DNA of 64,000 bases, from contig JBIIEQ010000007.1 of assembly GCA_044237765.1 (NCBI GenBank), positions 8,094 through 72,093 on the forward strand, written 5' to 3'. The notes under the pieces are model-generated. The model saw only the letters and a list, made by a program, of their open reading frames with translations. It was not told where the DNA came from and ran no database searches. Shown here in pieces: positions 25,974-34,533 of the stretch. Source of the stretch: UBA6136 sp044237765. Its GTDB lineage: Bacteria > Pseudomonadota > Gammaproteobacteria > Methylococcales > Methylococcaceae. The number at the start of each line of letters is the position of its first letter. Positions within the stretch are counted from its first letter, which is position 1. A program made the translations under genes and the position numbers.

Positions 25974-27551
25974 CTACCAGTCAGGCATTCGAACCGTACC
26001 TTTGGCTGGCCCTTCCGGTACTGGGGTTGGCGACAACAGATCCCCCCAATCCGTGCGTTTCGCCATGGCCGCCTTGATGGGGTCAGGCACAAACTCCTGA
26101 CCCTCCCGAATCTGCCAACCACCACCCAACCCCCGATAAACGCTGACCAACCCCGTCGCGATATCGCCTAAGGCGGAAGCAAAATTGTCCTGCTGGGAAA
26201 GCAGGGACTGCTCTGCTGTCAACACCGTTGTGAAATCGGCGATCCCTTCCTTGTACTGCAAGGTAGCGAGGTCCAGTGAGCGCTTTGCGGCGGCAGTACT
26301 CTGAGCCAGATACTCCGCCGAGTCCTGTGCCTTGAGGAAGGCAATCAGTCCGTCTTCGACCTCTCTCTGCGCGTTCAAAACAGTGTTCTGATAGTTCACT
26401 AACTTCGATTGAAACAGGGCGTCATTGGCACGCACCTGATTGGTAATCTGGCCATAATTGAAGATATTCCACTGAACTGCGGGACCAAACCGGTAGAACT
26501 GATTGCCCCACTGAAACATATCACCAAGACTCATCCCATTCGCCGTAGAAGAGACAAAAGAAAAGCTGCCGCTTAGAGAAAGCGCAGGATATAGTTGCGC
26601 CTTTGTGATCCCGATCTGGGCCGACTGCATTTGCGCCTGATATTCGGCCTCACGGATATCCGGTCTTCGGCGCAGCAGATCCAGCGGAATACCCACGGCT
26701 ACCTGTACCGGGGGTGCCGGTATTTGCGCATAACGCTGCCCCGAACCCAACGGTTTGTCTAAATTGCCAGGCGGTTGCCCCAGTAACACGCTGAGTGCAT
26801 TTTTCGCCTGACGCAACTGCGAATCGAGGGCTGGAATCGAGGCCTGAGTGCCCCCCAGCACGGTTCTGGCCTGTTCGACGTCCCGCCGTGAGGAACTTCC
26901 TCCGCGAAACTTGGCTTCCGCAATTCGTAAGTTGTTGAGCTGGGCCTGCACATTGTTGCGAGCAATATCGAGCTTTTTTTCGAATGTGCGAATACGTATG
27001 TAGGTTGTTGCAACGTCCGCCGTCAAAGAAATAATCGCCGAATCATAGGCCGCAATGGTAGCCAGCATCTGGGCATCGGCTGCCTCGATGGCCCGGCGGA
27101 ACTTACCCCAGATATCCAATTCCCAGCTTGCCGCGATCCCCATCCGGCTCCACCAGAACGGCGGGAGATTTCCGCTCTGGTTGGGGAGCCGCTCACTGGG
27201 CGCACCCGACGGCAGCTTGATGTAATCGGTAAATCCGGTGAGGTGCTGTTTCTGGGGGTAAAAATCACCAAGCGCAATACCCAACTGTGCCCTGGCTTCC
27301 AGAATCCGCAAACCCGACTCGCGTAGGGAAAGATTCTGTCGATAGGCCGTCTGGATCAACTGGTCCAGAACTGGGTCGGTGAAGGTTTTCCACCAGTTAC
27401 GGTGGTCCGAACCTCGCTGGCTGATCCGGCCATCCTTGCGGTCCAGCCAACCGTTTTCAGTTTCGCTATCCGGCTTCTGGAAGTCGGGGCCAATCAACTC
27501 ACAGCCAGCAACAACCAGAAAAACCGCTAACAACATGCCCCACCGCCACAT
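25974..27551 (-). CDS. Outer-membrane efflux channel lipoprotein (NodT/OprM family)
   Basis: TolC-like channel of the RND pump. ATG 27551 has a GAGGTG site just upstream and is followed by WRWGMLLAVFLVVAGCELIG with lipobox VAGC; the frame extends to 27593. The roughly 525-residue protein has the two OEP repeats with typical motifs (WWKTFTDPVLDQLIQTAYRQ, ASWELDIWGKFRRAIEAA, LLRRRPDIREAEYQ, YKEGIADFTTVLTAEQSLL). It is first in the channel-adaptor-permease operon and lies close downstream of glgX. Confidence 0.93.
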   Translation of the reverse strand: MWRWGMLLAVFLVVAGCELIGPDFQKPDSETENGWLDRKDGRISQRGSDHRNWWKTFTDPVLDQLIQTAYRQNLSLRESGLRILEARAQLGIALGDFYPQKQHLTGFTDYIKLPSGAPSERLPNQSGNLPPFWWSRMGIAASWELDIWGKFRRAIEAADAQMLATIAAYDSAIISLTADVATTYIRIRTFEKKLDIARNNVQAQLNNLRIAEAKFRGGSSSRRDVEQARTVLGGTQASIPALDSQLRQAKNALSVLLGQPPGNLDKPLGSGQRYAQIPAPPVQVAVGIPLDLLRRRPDIREAEYQAQMQSAQIGITKAQLYPALSLSGSFSFVSSTANGMSLGDMFQWGNQFYRFGPAVQWNIFNYGQITNQVRANDALFQSKLVNYQNTVLNAQREVEDGLIAFLKAQDSAEYLAQSTAAAKRSLDLATLQYKEGIADFTTVLTAEQSLLSQQDNFASALGDIATGLVSVYRGLGGGWQIREGQEFVPDPIKAAMAKRTDWGDLLSPTPVPEGPAKGTVRMPDW

Positions 27552-27608
27552 CAACACCTCGAATGGGCAAATTATCTTTGGCCTTGTCAACATAAAGCGG
27601 GTTCGGAC

Positions 27609-29726
27609 TCAGTCAGCCACAAGAAGAACCAGACTACGGTCCAACAGGATGACTGGCTCACCCAGTTTATGCGGAACACTCTTGCTCGGCTCACAAATAT
27701 CAAACAGCTCAATTGCTCCTGTATCAATCAACCGCTTCCAATCCCGCCCCTTGGGGGGGATCGGAAGGTGAAATGCAGCCCTTTGATGGGTGGGATTAGC
27801 AAGCAGACAAAGCACTTGTGAGCCCTGCTGATGGTGTATCTGGCAACCAATCACCCCATCTCCATGCCAATCAGGCGGATGTCCATGGGCGTTGAACCAA
27901 GTAATTTCTTCAGGCCGATAAAACCGCTCGCTGGATAGAACCGGATAGTGGCGGCGCAATTGAATCAACGATTTTACAAAACGAAAGAAATTCTGATTTT
28001 TCTTGAGTAGCGACCAATCAAACCAGGAAACCTCATTATCCTGGCAATAGGCGTTGTTGTTGCCATGCTGGGTTCGACAGAACTCATCCCCACCCAGCAT
28101 CATCGGCACGCCCCGCGACATGAACAGCGTAGCCATCAGGTTTTTCATCTGTCGCAAGCGCAACTGCCGGATCGCGGGATCTGACGTGTCGCCCTCGCAA
28201 CCATAGTTGGCACTGTAGTTGTCGTTGCAACCGTCGCGGCTATCCTCCCCATTGGCCAGATTGTGCTTGTGTTCGTAGCTGACCAGATCATGCAGGGTAA
28301 AGCCGTCATGGCAAGTCACAAAATTGATGCTGTTCACCGGCGCCTTGCCGCTGTGCTCATAAATGTCGGCGCTGCCGCACAATCGGCTGGCAAAGGCTCC
28401 CGCCAGCCCGCCGTCACCCCGCCAATAGCGGCGTATATCATCACGATACAGCCCATTCCACTCTGACCAGCGCTCCCCCGGAAACCGACCGACCAGATAG
28501 GCCCCACCCGCATCCCAGGCTTCCGCAATCAGCTTCACGTCCCTCAGGATAGGGTCTTCCGCAATCTGTTCCAGCAAGGGCGGATTGGCGACCAAGCTTC
28601 CATCGCGATCCCGACCCAGAATGGATGCCAGATCGAAGCGGAATCCATCGACATGCATTTCAACGACCCAGTAACGCAGACACTCCAGAATGAAGTTACG
28701 GACCACTGGGTGATTGCAGTTCAGGGTATTGCCACAACCGGAATAGTTCTTGTAGTAGCGTTTATCGTCTTCGAGGATATAGAAGATGCTGTTATCGAGG
28801 CCACGGAAGCTCAACGTCGGCCCGGTTTCGTTGCCCTCGGCCGTATGGTTGAAAACAACGTCCAGCAGCACTTCGATACCCGCCTTGTGCAGCGCCTTGA
28901 CCATGGTCTTGAACTCATCGATCTGGCAACCGGGATAGAGCCGTGACCCATAGCCCTCGTAAGGGGCGAAAAATGCAATCGTGTTGTAGCCCCAATAATT
29001 GGTCAGCCGCTCTCCGGTTGCAGGGTTTCGAGCCGTGACTTCGTCGGGATTGAACTCCTGCAGAGGCATGAACTCGATGGCATTGATGCCGAGCTCCTTG
29101 AGATAGGGAATCTTGTCTATCACCCCCAGAAAGGTTCCCGGGGACTTGGAGCCAGCCGTCGGCGAGAGCGTCAAGCCCCGAACATGGGTCTCATAAATCA
29201 CAAGGTCCGACCAGGGGTGGTAAAGCGGCCGATCATCCTCCCAGTCAAAGCTGTTATCGGTCACCAGACATTTGACGATGGCAGGGGCATCGGGGCAAAC
29301 AAGTTCTTTTTTCCCCACGGGCTGACAAATCACACCAAAATCCAGCTTTTTTGGGCTGGTCAATGCGGTGGCACATGGGTCGATGAGGATTTTTGCAGCA
29401 TCAAACCGATGCCCGCGTTCCGGCTGAAACGGGCCATCTACCCTGTAAGCATAGACCAGGCCGCGTCCGGCATTGAGAATCCGGATATGCCAGATATCGC
29501 CGGTCTTGTGATGTTTGGGATCCAGCTCGATCGTCTGGCACGGATGAACCGCATCCACATTGTCGAACAGGAGCAACCAGACCCGCGTGGCATGGCGACT
29601 GAATAACGCGAAATTGACGCCATCATTGGCAAGATGGGCACCCTGGGGCAGGGGTGAACCGGGAGAACATTCGAAGGGCGACTTCACCGAGGAGAGCCGT
29701 TGCAGGGGCTGCTTGACGAACTTCAT
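27609..29726 (-). CDS. glgX: Glycogen debranching enzyme GlgX (GH13 isoamylase type)
   Basis: Hydrolyses alpha-1,6 branches of phosphorylase-limited glycogen. The 705-residue protein has an N-terminal CBM48 domain (SPFECSPGSPLPQGAHLAND, VNFALFSRHATRVWLLLF) and a GH13 barrel with the four conserved regions: DVVFNHTAEG, GFRFDLASIL (nucleophile Asp), LIAEAWDAGG (acid/base Glu) and FVTCHDGFTLHD. The C-terminal beta domain ends near the stop. Pgm in this window would process its products. It is the same strand as, and 57 bp ahead of, the pump channel gene; functional linkage is unlikely. Confidence 0.94.
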   Translation of the reverse strand: MKFVKQPLQRLSSVKSPFECSPGSPLPQGAHLANDGVNFALFSRHATRVWLLLFDNVDAVHPCQTIELDPKHHKTGDIWHIRILNAGRGLVYAYRVDGPFQPERGHRFDAAKILIDPCATALTSPKKLDFGVICQPVGKKELVCPDAPAIVKCLVTDNSFDWEDDRPLYHPWSDLVIYETHVRGLTLSPTAGSKSPGTFLGVIDKIPYLKELGINAIEFMPLQEFNPDEVTARNPATGERLTNYWGYNTIAFFAPYEGYGSRLYPGCQIDEFKTMVKALHKAGIEVLLDVVFNHTAEGNETGPTLSFRGLDNSIFYILEDDKRYYKNYSGCGNTLNCNHPVVRNFILECLRYWVVEMHVDGFRFDLASILGRDRDGSLVANPPLLEQIAEDPILRDVKLIAEAWDAGGAYLVGRFPGERWSEWNGLYRDDIRRYWRGDGGLAGAFASRLCGSADIYEHSGKAPVNSINFVTCHDGFTLHDLVSYEHKHNLANGEDSRDGCNDNYSANYGCEGDTSDPAIRQLRLRQMKNLMATLFMSRGVPMMLGGDEFCRTQHGNNNAYCQDNEVSWFDWSLLKKNQNFFRFVKSLIQLRRHYPVLSSERFYRPEEITWFNAHGHPPDWHGDGVIGCQIHHQQGSQVLCLLANPTHQRAAFHLPIPPKGRDWKRLIDTGAIELFDICEPSKSVPHKLGEPVILLDRSLVLLVAD

Positions 29727-29941
29727 GTCAGTTTGATCGTAGACTCACTCAAATTCAGCGAAATGATCGAAACCGGAGCATTTCAGCCTACGGGGCAAGC
29801 CCTGCATGGCACCACTCCCTGGCCCTCAATCCTAGGCAAGGGCTGAATCATAGCATTGGTCATCAGGCTCATGAGGACCGGTTCTGCTATGAACCCCATC
29901 GTTTTCTATCGAGCGCGCTCAGCATTGGCAAGCCCGCTGAC

Positions 29942-30514
29942 TTATTTGTCCAATGGCGTCTTTTTTGCCGGAGCCGCCGCTAGCGCCTTAATTTCTCTCG
30001 CGGTTAACAGTGGAGGCTGCCCATCAGATCGATCGGCAAATCGAGTCTCCTGACGTGAACGCATGACATAACCACCCAATGCGCCCCCGGCCGTTGCCAT
30101 GATCAGCAGGCCGACGGTCATGAACTCGACAGCCACCATGATTCCGCCCAAAGCCAGTAATCCGGTGAGGCCGAGCCCCAGTCGCCAGTAAGCCTGGGAC
30201 TGTGCACGGGCAGTTTCCTTGAGAATTCGCTGATGACTCTGCTCCAGCGCCGCACGCTTGTCGATTTCCGCCGTCACCACGATTTTCTCACGCTCACGGG
30301 CATGTTGGGTGCGGACATTGGCGAGCGCATCCTTCTTGACATGATCGGCGATGGAGCCAAACCAGAACGCAGAAAGCAGGCTCACCACACCGCCCAGGAT
30401 GGCCACAGGAAGCCACAAGGCCTCATGCGCCTCGGGGAGCATCAGCGCGTAAACCAAAGCGGCTGTGGAAATCTGCAGCACGATGATGCCGGGCAGAAAT
30501 CTCAAGAGCGACAT
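29942..30514 (-). CDS. Conserved membrane protein with central coiled coil, unknown function
   Basis: A 190-residue protein with two N-terminal membrane segments (FLPGIIVLQISTAALVYALM, WLPVAILGGVVSLLSAFWFG), a charged helical middle (KKDALANVRTQHAREREKIV onward, about residues 60-105), two more membrane segments (LGLGLTGLLALGGIMVAVEF, VGLLIMATAGGALGGYVM) and a basic tail. I do not recognise a named family. It sits downstream of the MCE transport operon on the same strand (111 bp after the lipoprotein gene), so it may belong to it. The 215-bp gap on its 3' side (29727-29941) holds nothing I can identify. Confidence 0.6.
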   Translation of the reverse strand: MSLLRFLPGIIVLQISTAALVYALMLPEAHEALWLPVAILGGVVSLLSAFWFGSIADHVKKDALANVRTQHAREREKIVVTAEIDKRAALEQSHQRILKETARAQSQAYWRLGLGLTGLLALGGIMVAVEFMTVGLLIMATAGGALGGYVMRSRQETRFADRSDGQPPLLTAREIKALAAAPAKKTPLDK

Positions 30515-30625
30515 CGGCGGGACCCCATGTCGGTTTTACGCACAGGCGACCCGATCATTGAGCATGACCGTTTGAAGCCGCACAATTTCTTTGAGACCGT
30601 GGTTATGCGCTTAGTCAAACCCTTT

Positions 30626-31240
30626 CTAACCCGCCTGCAGGAGCCTTTTTATGGCGGTGGCCATCTCACGGTTCAAGCGGATGAGACATTGGCTTTCCAC
30701 CTCAACCATTTGCGCATAGTCCGTCGTGGAGGCGGGGAGATGGCAATTGAATTTGTGATTGGTGACATCGCTTTTGCCCTGACGTAGGGACCAAAGGGCG
30801 CTCATCCGCACTTCACCCGTCGGGTCCACGTGCATCTCTTGGATGGTGATAGCCACCTGAACATCCGGCTTGGGTTCACGCGGCCAGGGATGCATGACAA
30901 TGCGGTCTGTCGGAATGAACGAGGACAGATTTTGCGCCGAGACCCGCGCAATATTCTCATCCAGCCGCTCAGCCCAACGATGATCCTCGGATAGCCGATA
31001 TTCCTGCCCCGATGTGGCGGTCACGATTTGCGGACGGTCGAGATAAGCAGGTATGCGAACCGGCCCCAGCCCAACCAGTGGCCCGTCGCCGGAAATAGCG
31101 GATTGGCCGGGAAGATTGGCAGCACGCAACATGTAGAACTGGTCTGGGACCGTGTTTCTGAAGCATCCCGTCAAGCCAACCATCAACAGACACCAGAAGG
31201 CCCATTTTCCGGCGCTGACAAGATTAACGTCGTCTCGCAC
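30626..31240 (-). CDS. ABC-type transport auxiliary lipoprotein (PqiC-like, DUF330)
   Basis: A 204-residue outer-membrane or periplasmic lipoprotein. It starts at GTG 31240 with GGAG 9 nt upstream; the signal WAFWCLLMVGLTGCF has the lipobox LTGC. The mature part has FYMLRAANLPGQ, VGLGPVRIPAYLDRPQIV and RWAERLDENIARVSAQNL, all typical of the PqiC/YmbA family that partners MCE proteins. It is the last gene of the MCE operon, 121 bp after the MCE gene. Confidence 0.87.
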   Translation of the reverse strand: MRDDVNLVSAGKWAFWCLLMVGLTGCFRNTVPDQFYMLRAANLPGQSAISGDGPLVGLGPVRIPAYLDRPQIVTATSGQEYRLSEDHRWAERLDENIARVSAQNLSSFIPTDRIVMHPWPREPKPDVQVAITIQEMHVDPTGEVRMSALWSLRQGKSDVTNHKFNCHLPASTTDYAQMVEVESQCLIRLNREMATAIKRLLQAG

Positions 31241-31361
31241 TTTCGCTCACTCCAAAAACGGAAGAATACAGAAACGGCTTACGCCACAGTGGGCAAGAGC
31301 TTATCACGATGGATTCAAACTCAGACTGACCCGACAGGCACCAAGCCGATGCAAAATCGGC

Positions 31362-32408
31362 TCAGTCCTTTTTTCCAAACAAAAGGGAATCGGGGTGACG
31401 CTCAAGGTAATCAGTCAGCACTCTGAGCGATTGCGCAGCCTTGGTCAGTTCGGTCACGGACCCTTGAAGATTGGAGTCATCGGCGGTGGTGTCAGCGATA
31501 TTTTCGGCGGCGATCCGCGTCGACTCCAGAGCATCCGTGGCCTTCAGCAGTGTTTGCTCGGCGGCCTTCATCATCGGCCCCGTGTTGCCCTGAAGATCAC
31601 GGAGCGCAGCGGTGGTCGTTTTGGCCGTGACACTGATATCCATCGAGCTCTGCCCGATCGTACCCATGGTCTTATCCATGCGATCGATGAAGCCGGGGAA
31701 TTGTTTTTCGAGTCGACTCAGCAGGCTTTCCGCATTCTGAAGCGCCCCGGTCAGCGCTGCCTGGGACTTACGGGTCTCCTCAGAGCCCACTAATGCTCTC
31801 AGCTCTGCGAGCGTGGCTGAAAAGTCGGCCACCATCTGATCCAGCGGCATGCCTCTGATTTTTCTGACAATATCCTCAAGCGTCGCCTTGACCTCATCCA
31901 CCGTCGGGGTGATGGAGGGTATTTCTGGCATATCCTTGTAACCCAGCCCGGTCATACGAACCGGTTGTTCCGGATGAAAATCAAGATCGACATAAAGTAA
32001 TCCTGTGAGGATGCTTTGCACTTCAAGCCGTGCCCGCAAACCAGCATCAATCAGTTTCTTGAATTCATTGTGCCGTTCACGACCCGGAATCAGGGACAGG
32101 TCAAAGGGAGAACCATCGGGTGATGCCAATCGCCAGGGTTCAATTTCCAGCACCACCGGCTTCATCAATTTTTGCTTGTTCCGGTCCAGCTGCAATTCGA
32201 TCTCTTTCACGATGCCCACCTGCACCCCCTGCACCTTGACCGGCGCACCGACATTGAGCCCGTTCAGCGAGGTTTCGAAATAGACGACCCAATGCATCTT
32301 GGGCTTGAAAAACTGCCCCCCCCCAAACACCAGGAGCGCAGTGATTAGCAACGCGATACCACCAATCAGAAATCCGCCGATCGCCATGGCATTGATAGGC
32401 TTGCTCAC
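31362..32408 (-). CDS. MCE-domain substrate-binding protein (MlaD-like, long form)
   Basis: A periplasmic phospholipid-binding subunit anchored by an N-terminal helix (IGGFLIGGIALLITALLVFG). One MCE domain follows (VVYFETSLNGLNVGAPVKVQ, with QVGIVKEIELQLD). The 348-residue length is nearly twice that of MlaD; the extra C-terminal part (about residues 160-345) is a long helical region that in this class is expected to form a tube or tunnel. The start overlaps the ATPase stop by 4 bp. Order ATPase-MCE-lipoprotein is that of the three-component lipid importers/exporters. Confidence 0.9.
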   Translation of the reverse strand: MSKPINAMAIGGFLIGGIALLITALLVFGGGQFFKPKMHWVVYFETSLNGLNVGAPVKVQGVQVGIVKEIELQLDRNKQKLMKPVVLEIEPWRLASPDGSPFDLSLIPGRERHNEFKKLIDAGLRARLEVQSILTGLLYVDLDFHPEQPVRMTGLGYKDMPEIPSITPTVDEVKATLEDIVRKIRGMPLDQMVADFSATLAELRALVGSEETRKSQAALTGALQNAESLLSRLEKQFPGFIDRMDKTMGTIGQSSMDISVTAKTTTAALRDLQGNTGPMMKAAEQTLLKATDALESTRIAAENIADTTADDSNLQGSVTELTKAAQSLRVLTDYLERHPDSLLFGKKD

Positions 32409-33187
32409 GAAATAGCCTCTAATGGTGGGGGTTCTGCTTTTGGATTATCACGGGTCAAAAACCGAATGACCCTCTCGTCGCTTGATTCAGCCAGCATCTG
32501 CCGGGGCGGGCCGGCGGCGATCGCCGTCTTGCTCTCTGGATCCAGGAAGATTGAATTGGTGCCGATCGCAAAAATGCTGGCCAGTTCGTGCGTCACCATC
32601 ACCACCGTGGCACCCAGACTATCTCGCAGGCCTTTGATCAGGTCATCAAGCAGCTTGGCACTGATAGGGTCCAGACCGGCCGATGGCTCGTCAAAATAAA
32701 GGATCTCGGGATCGAGCGCCATGGCTCTCGCCAAACCGGCTCTCTTCTGCATGCCGCCACTGATTTCGGAAGGATAGTAATCTTCAAAGCCGGCCAACCC
32801 GACTAGCGCCAGCTTGTAGGAAACCATCTTGGCAATCTGTCGCGATGTCAGTGAGGTGAACTCCATCAGAGGCAGCGCAATATTTTCCGCCAGCGTCATG
32901 GAGCTCAGGAGCGCCCCGCTCTGGAACAACACCCCGACCCGCCGCATGATCTGTTCACGCTGTCTGGCATTGGCCCGCCAGAAATCCTGTTCCCCATAAA
33001 AAATCGATCCTTTCGCGGGAGTCTGGAGTCCGATCAGGTGCATCAGCAGCGTGCTTTTACCGCAACCACTCCCGCCCATGACCACGAAAATATCCCCCCG
33101 ATTGACCGTGAAATTGAGGTCCTGCTGAATCAGGAAGTCTCCATAGGCCATGGTCAGATTTTCCACGGTGATCAGGGCTTCCGTCAT
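32405..33187 (-). CDS. MCE/Mla-type ABC transporter ATP-binding protein
   Basis: Cytoplasmic ATPase (260 residues) of the lipid transporter. Walker A GGSGCGKSTLLMHL near residue 38, signature ISGGMQKRAGLARAMALD and Walker B EILYFDEPSAGLDP are intact, as is the switch histidine in MVTHELASI. The GMQKRAGLARA form of the signature and the FAIGTNSIFLD strand are characteristic of MlaF. It lies between the permease (17 bp) and the MCE gene (4-bp overlap). Confidence 0.94.
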   Translation of the reverse strand: MTEALITVENLTMAYGDFLIQQDLNFTVNRGDIFVVMGGSGCGKSTLLMHLIGLQTPAKGSIFYGEQDFWRANARQREQIMRRVGVLFQSGALLSSMTLAENIALPLMEFTSLTSRQIAKMVSYKLALVGLAGFEDYYPSEISGGMQKRAGLARAMALDPEILYFDEPSAGLDPISAKLLDDLIKGLRDSLGATVVMVTHELASIFAIGTNSIFLDPESKTAIAAGPPRQMLAESSDERVIRFLTRDNPKAEPPPLEAIS

Positions 33188-33204
33188 GGCATCAACCGCA
33201 TGGA

Positions 33205-34401
33205 CTAAATACCGAGCCGGTCACAGACCAGCGTGACAATGGAGTCGGCAACCACGATGAAGACAATGCTGGTGACGACAGCCGAAGTCGCCGCATCGCC
33301 GACTGCGGAGGCACTGCGGCCACACTGCAAACCACGCATGCAGCCCGCCAGGGCAATCAGAACCCCGAACAGGGCGCATTTAAAAACGCCGATGAAGAAG
33401 TCCGTCAGGTGAACCGATTCGGCCGTTCGATGCATGAACTGGGTCACCGGAATATCGAAAAAGGCGACACTGACCAGTCCCCCACCGATGATGCCGAGGA
33501 GATCGGAATACAGGCACAGGAACGGCATGACCAGAATCAGCGCCAGCATCCGCGGAAGCACCAGAAACTCCATCGGTGCGAAACCCATGACCCGCAAGGC
33601 GGAGATCTCCATATTGACGTTCATGGTACCGATCTGTGCGGCAAAGGTCGCTCCGGAACGGCCCGCCATGATGATGGCCGTCATCAGAGCACCCATTTCA
33701 CGGGTCATGCCCAGCGCGACCAGATCGGCGATGTAAAGCTGGGCCCCGAACATGGCGAGCTGCACGGCCCCGACAAAAGCCAGGATCAAGCCCACCAACA
33801 GGCTGATCAGGGTCACAATCGGCACCGCAGAGGGACCGCACTCCTGAATCTGCAACCATAAATCGATGCGCCGGTAGCGAGCCTTGCCCGCGATCAAGGC
33901 CGATCCCGCCAGCGTCGTTTCACCCAGAAAACGGGTCAGAAAAAGACCGTCCTCCCACAATTTGCGAGCCGTCTCGCCGACCTCCGCCAGCCAGGCAATG
34001 CGGGGAACCGATCGTCTAGCTCCCTCCCTCTCGGGCACAGCCGAAGCCAGATCCAACAGTGACCGAACCCCCGACGGCATGCCACTGACATCCAGAGAGG
34101 CTTGATGGGCAGCACAAGCCTGTTCGAAATCAAGAAGAAAGGTCATGAAGGCACTATCCCAACGACCCAGTTCGCGCCCATCCAGAACCACAGATTGCGG
34201 AGCTGAGGACCCACTCAATTCAGTTACTACAGCCACCGAATCCATCAGATCGGCGAACTCCATGCACCAGTCGCCACTGAAGGATACATTCTTGCGGTTA
34301 ACGCCTAGCTGGGTAACTGACCAGGTGGGTGGGGTCAAGGAATGAGTCTTTGATACAGGTGGAAAGTAAGCCAAATCATACACAATCAAAAGGGATTCCA
34401 T
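33205..34401 (-). CDS. MlaE-like permease with N-terminal STAS domain
   Basis: Permease of the MCE lipid transporter. The N-terminal ~130 residues are a STAS-like domain (SVVLDGRELGRWDSAFMTFL, FEQACAAHQASLDVSGMPSG), which in E. coli is a separate protein, MlaB. The C-terminal ~260 residues are the MlaE permease with FLGETTLAG, LISLLVGLILAFVGAVQLAMF, the highly conserved GREMGALMTAIIMAGRSGATFA-like stretch (MTREMGALMTAIIMAGRSGA) and MNVNMEISALRVMGF. The start is uncertain: ATG 34401 is used, with 34434 and 34263 as alternatives and no clear ribosome site. Confidence 0.9.
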   Translation of the reverse strand: MESLLIVYDLAYFPPVSKTHSLTPPTWSVTQLGVNRKNVSFSGDWCMEFADLMDSVAVVTELSGSSAPQSVVLDGRELGRWDSAFMTFLLDFEQACAAHQASLDVSGMPSGVRSLLDLASAVPEREGARRSVPRIAWLAEVGETARKLWEDGLFLTRFLGETTLAGSALIAGKARYRRIDLWLQIQECGPSAVPIVTLISLLVGLILAFVGAVQLAMFGAQLYIADLVALGMTREMGALMTAIIMAGRSGATFAAQIGTMNVNMEISALRVMGFAPMEFLVLPRMLALILVMPFLCLYSDLLGIIGGGLVSVAFFDIPVTQFMHRTAESVHLTDFFIGVFKCALFGVLIALAGCMRGLQCGRSASAVGDAATSAVVTSIVFIVVADSIVTLVCDRLGI

Positions 34402-34533
34402 GCAGCAAATGATCATCCTCCGGCGACCGGCCATCAGGCGCCCGGGGATAGAGTCTCAATTCATTGCCGGCGAAACATTCGGGATACAATGGCATGACTC
34501 GAATATTGGTTTCCAAGGCAGGAGCACTCCCCT

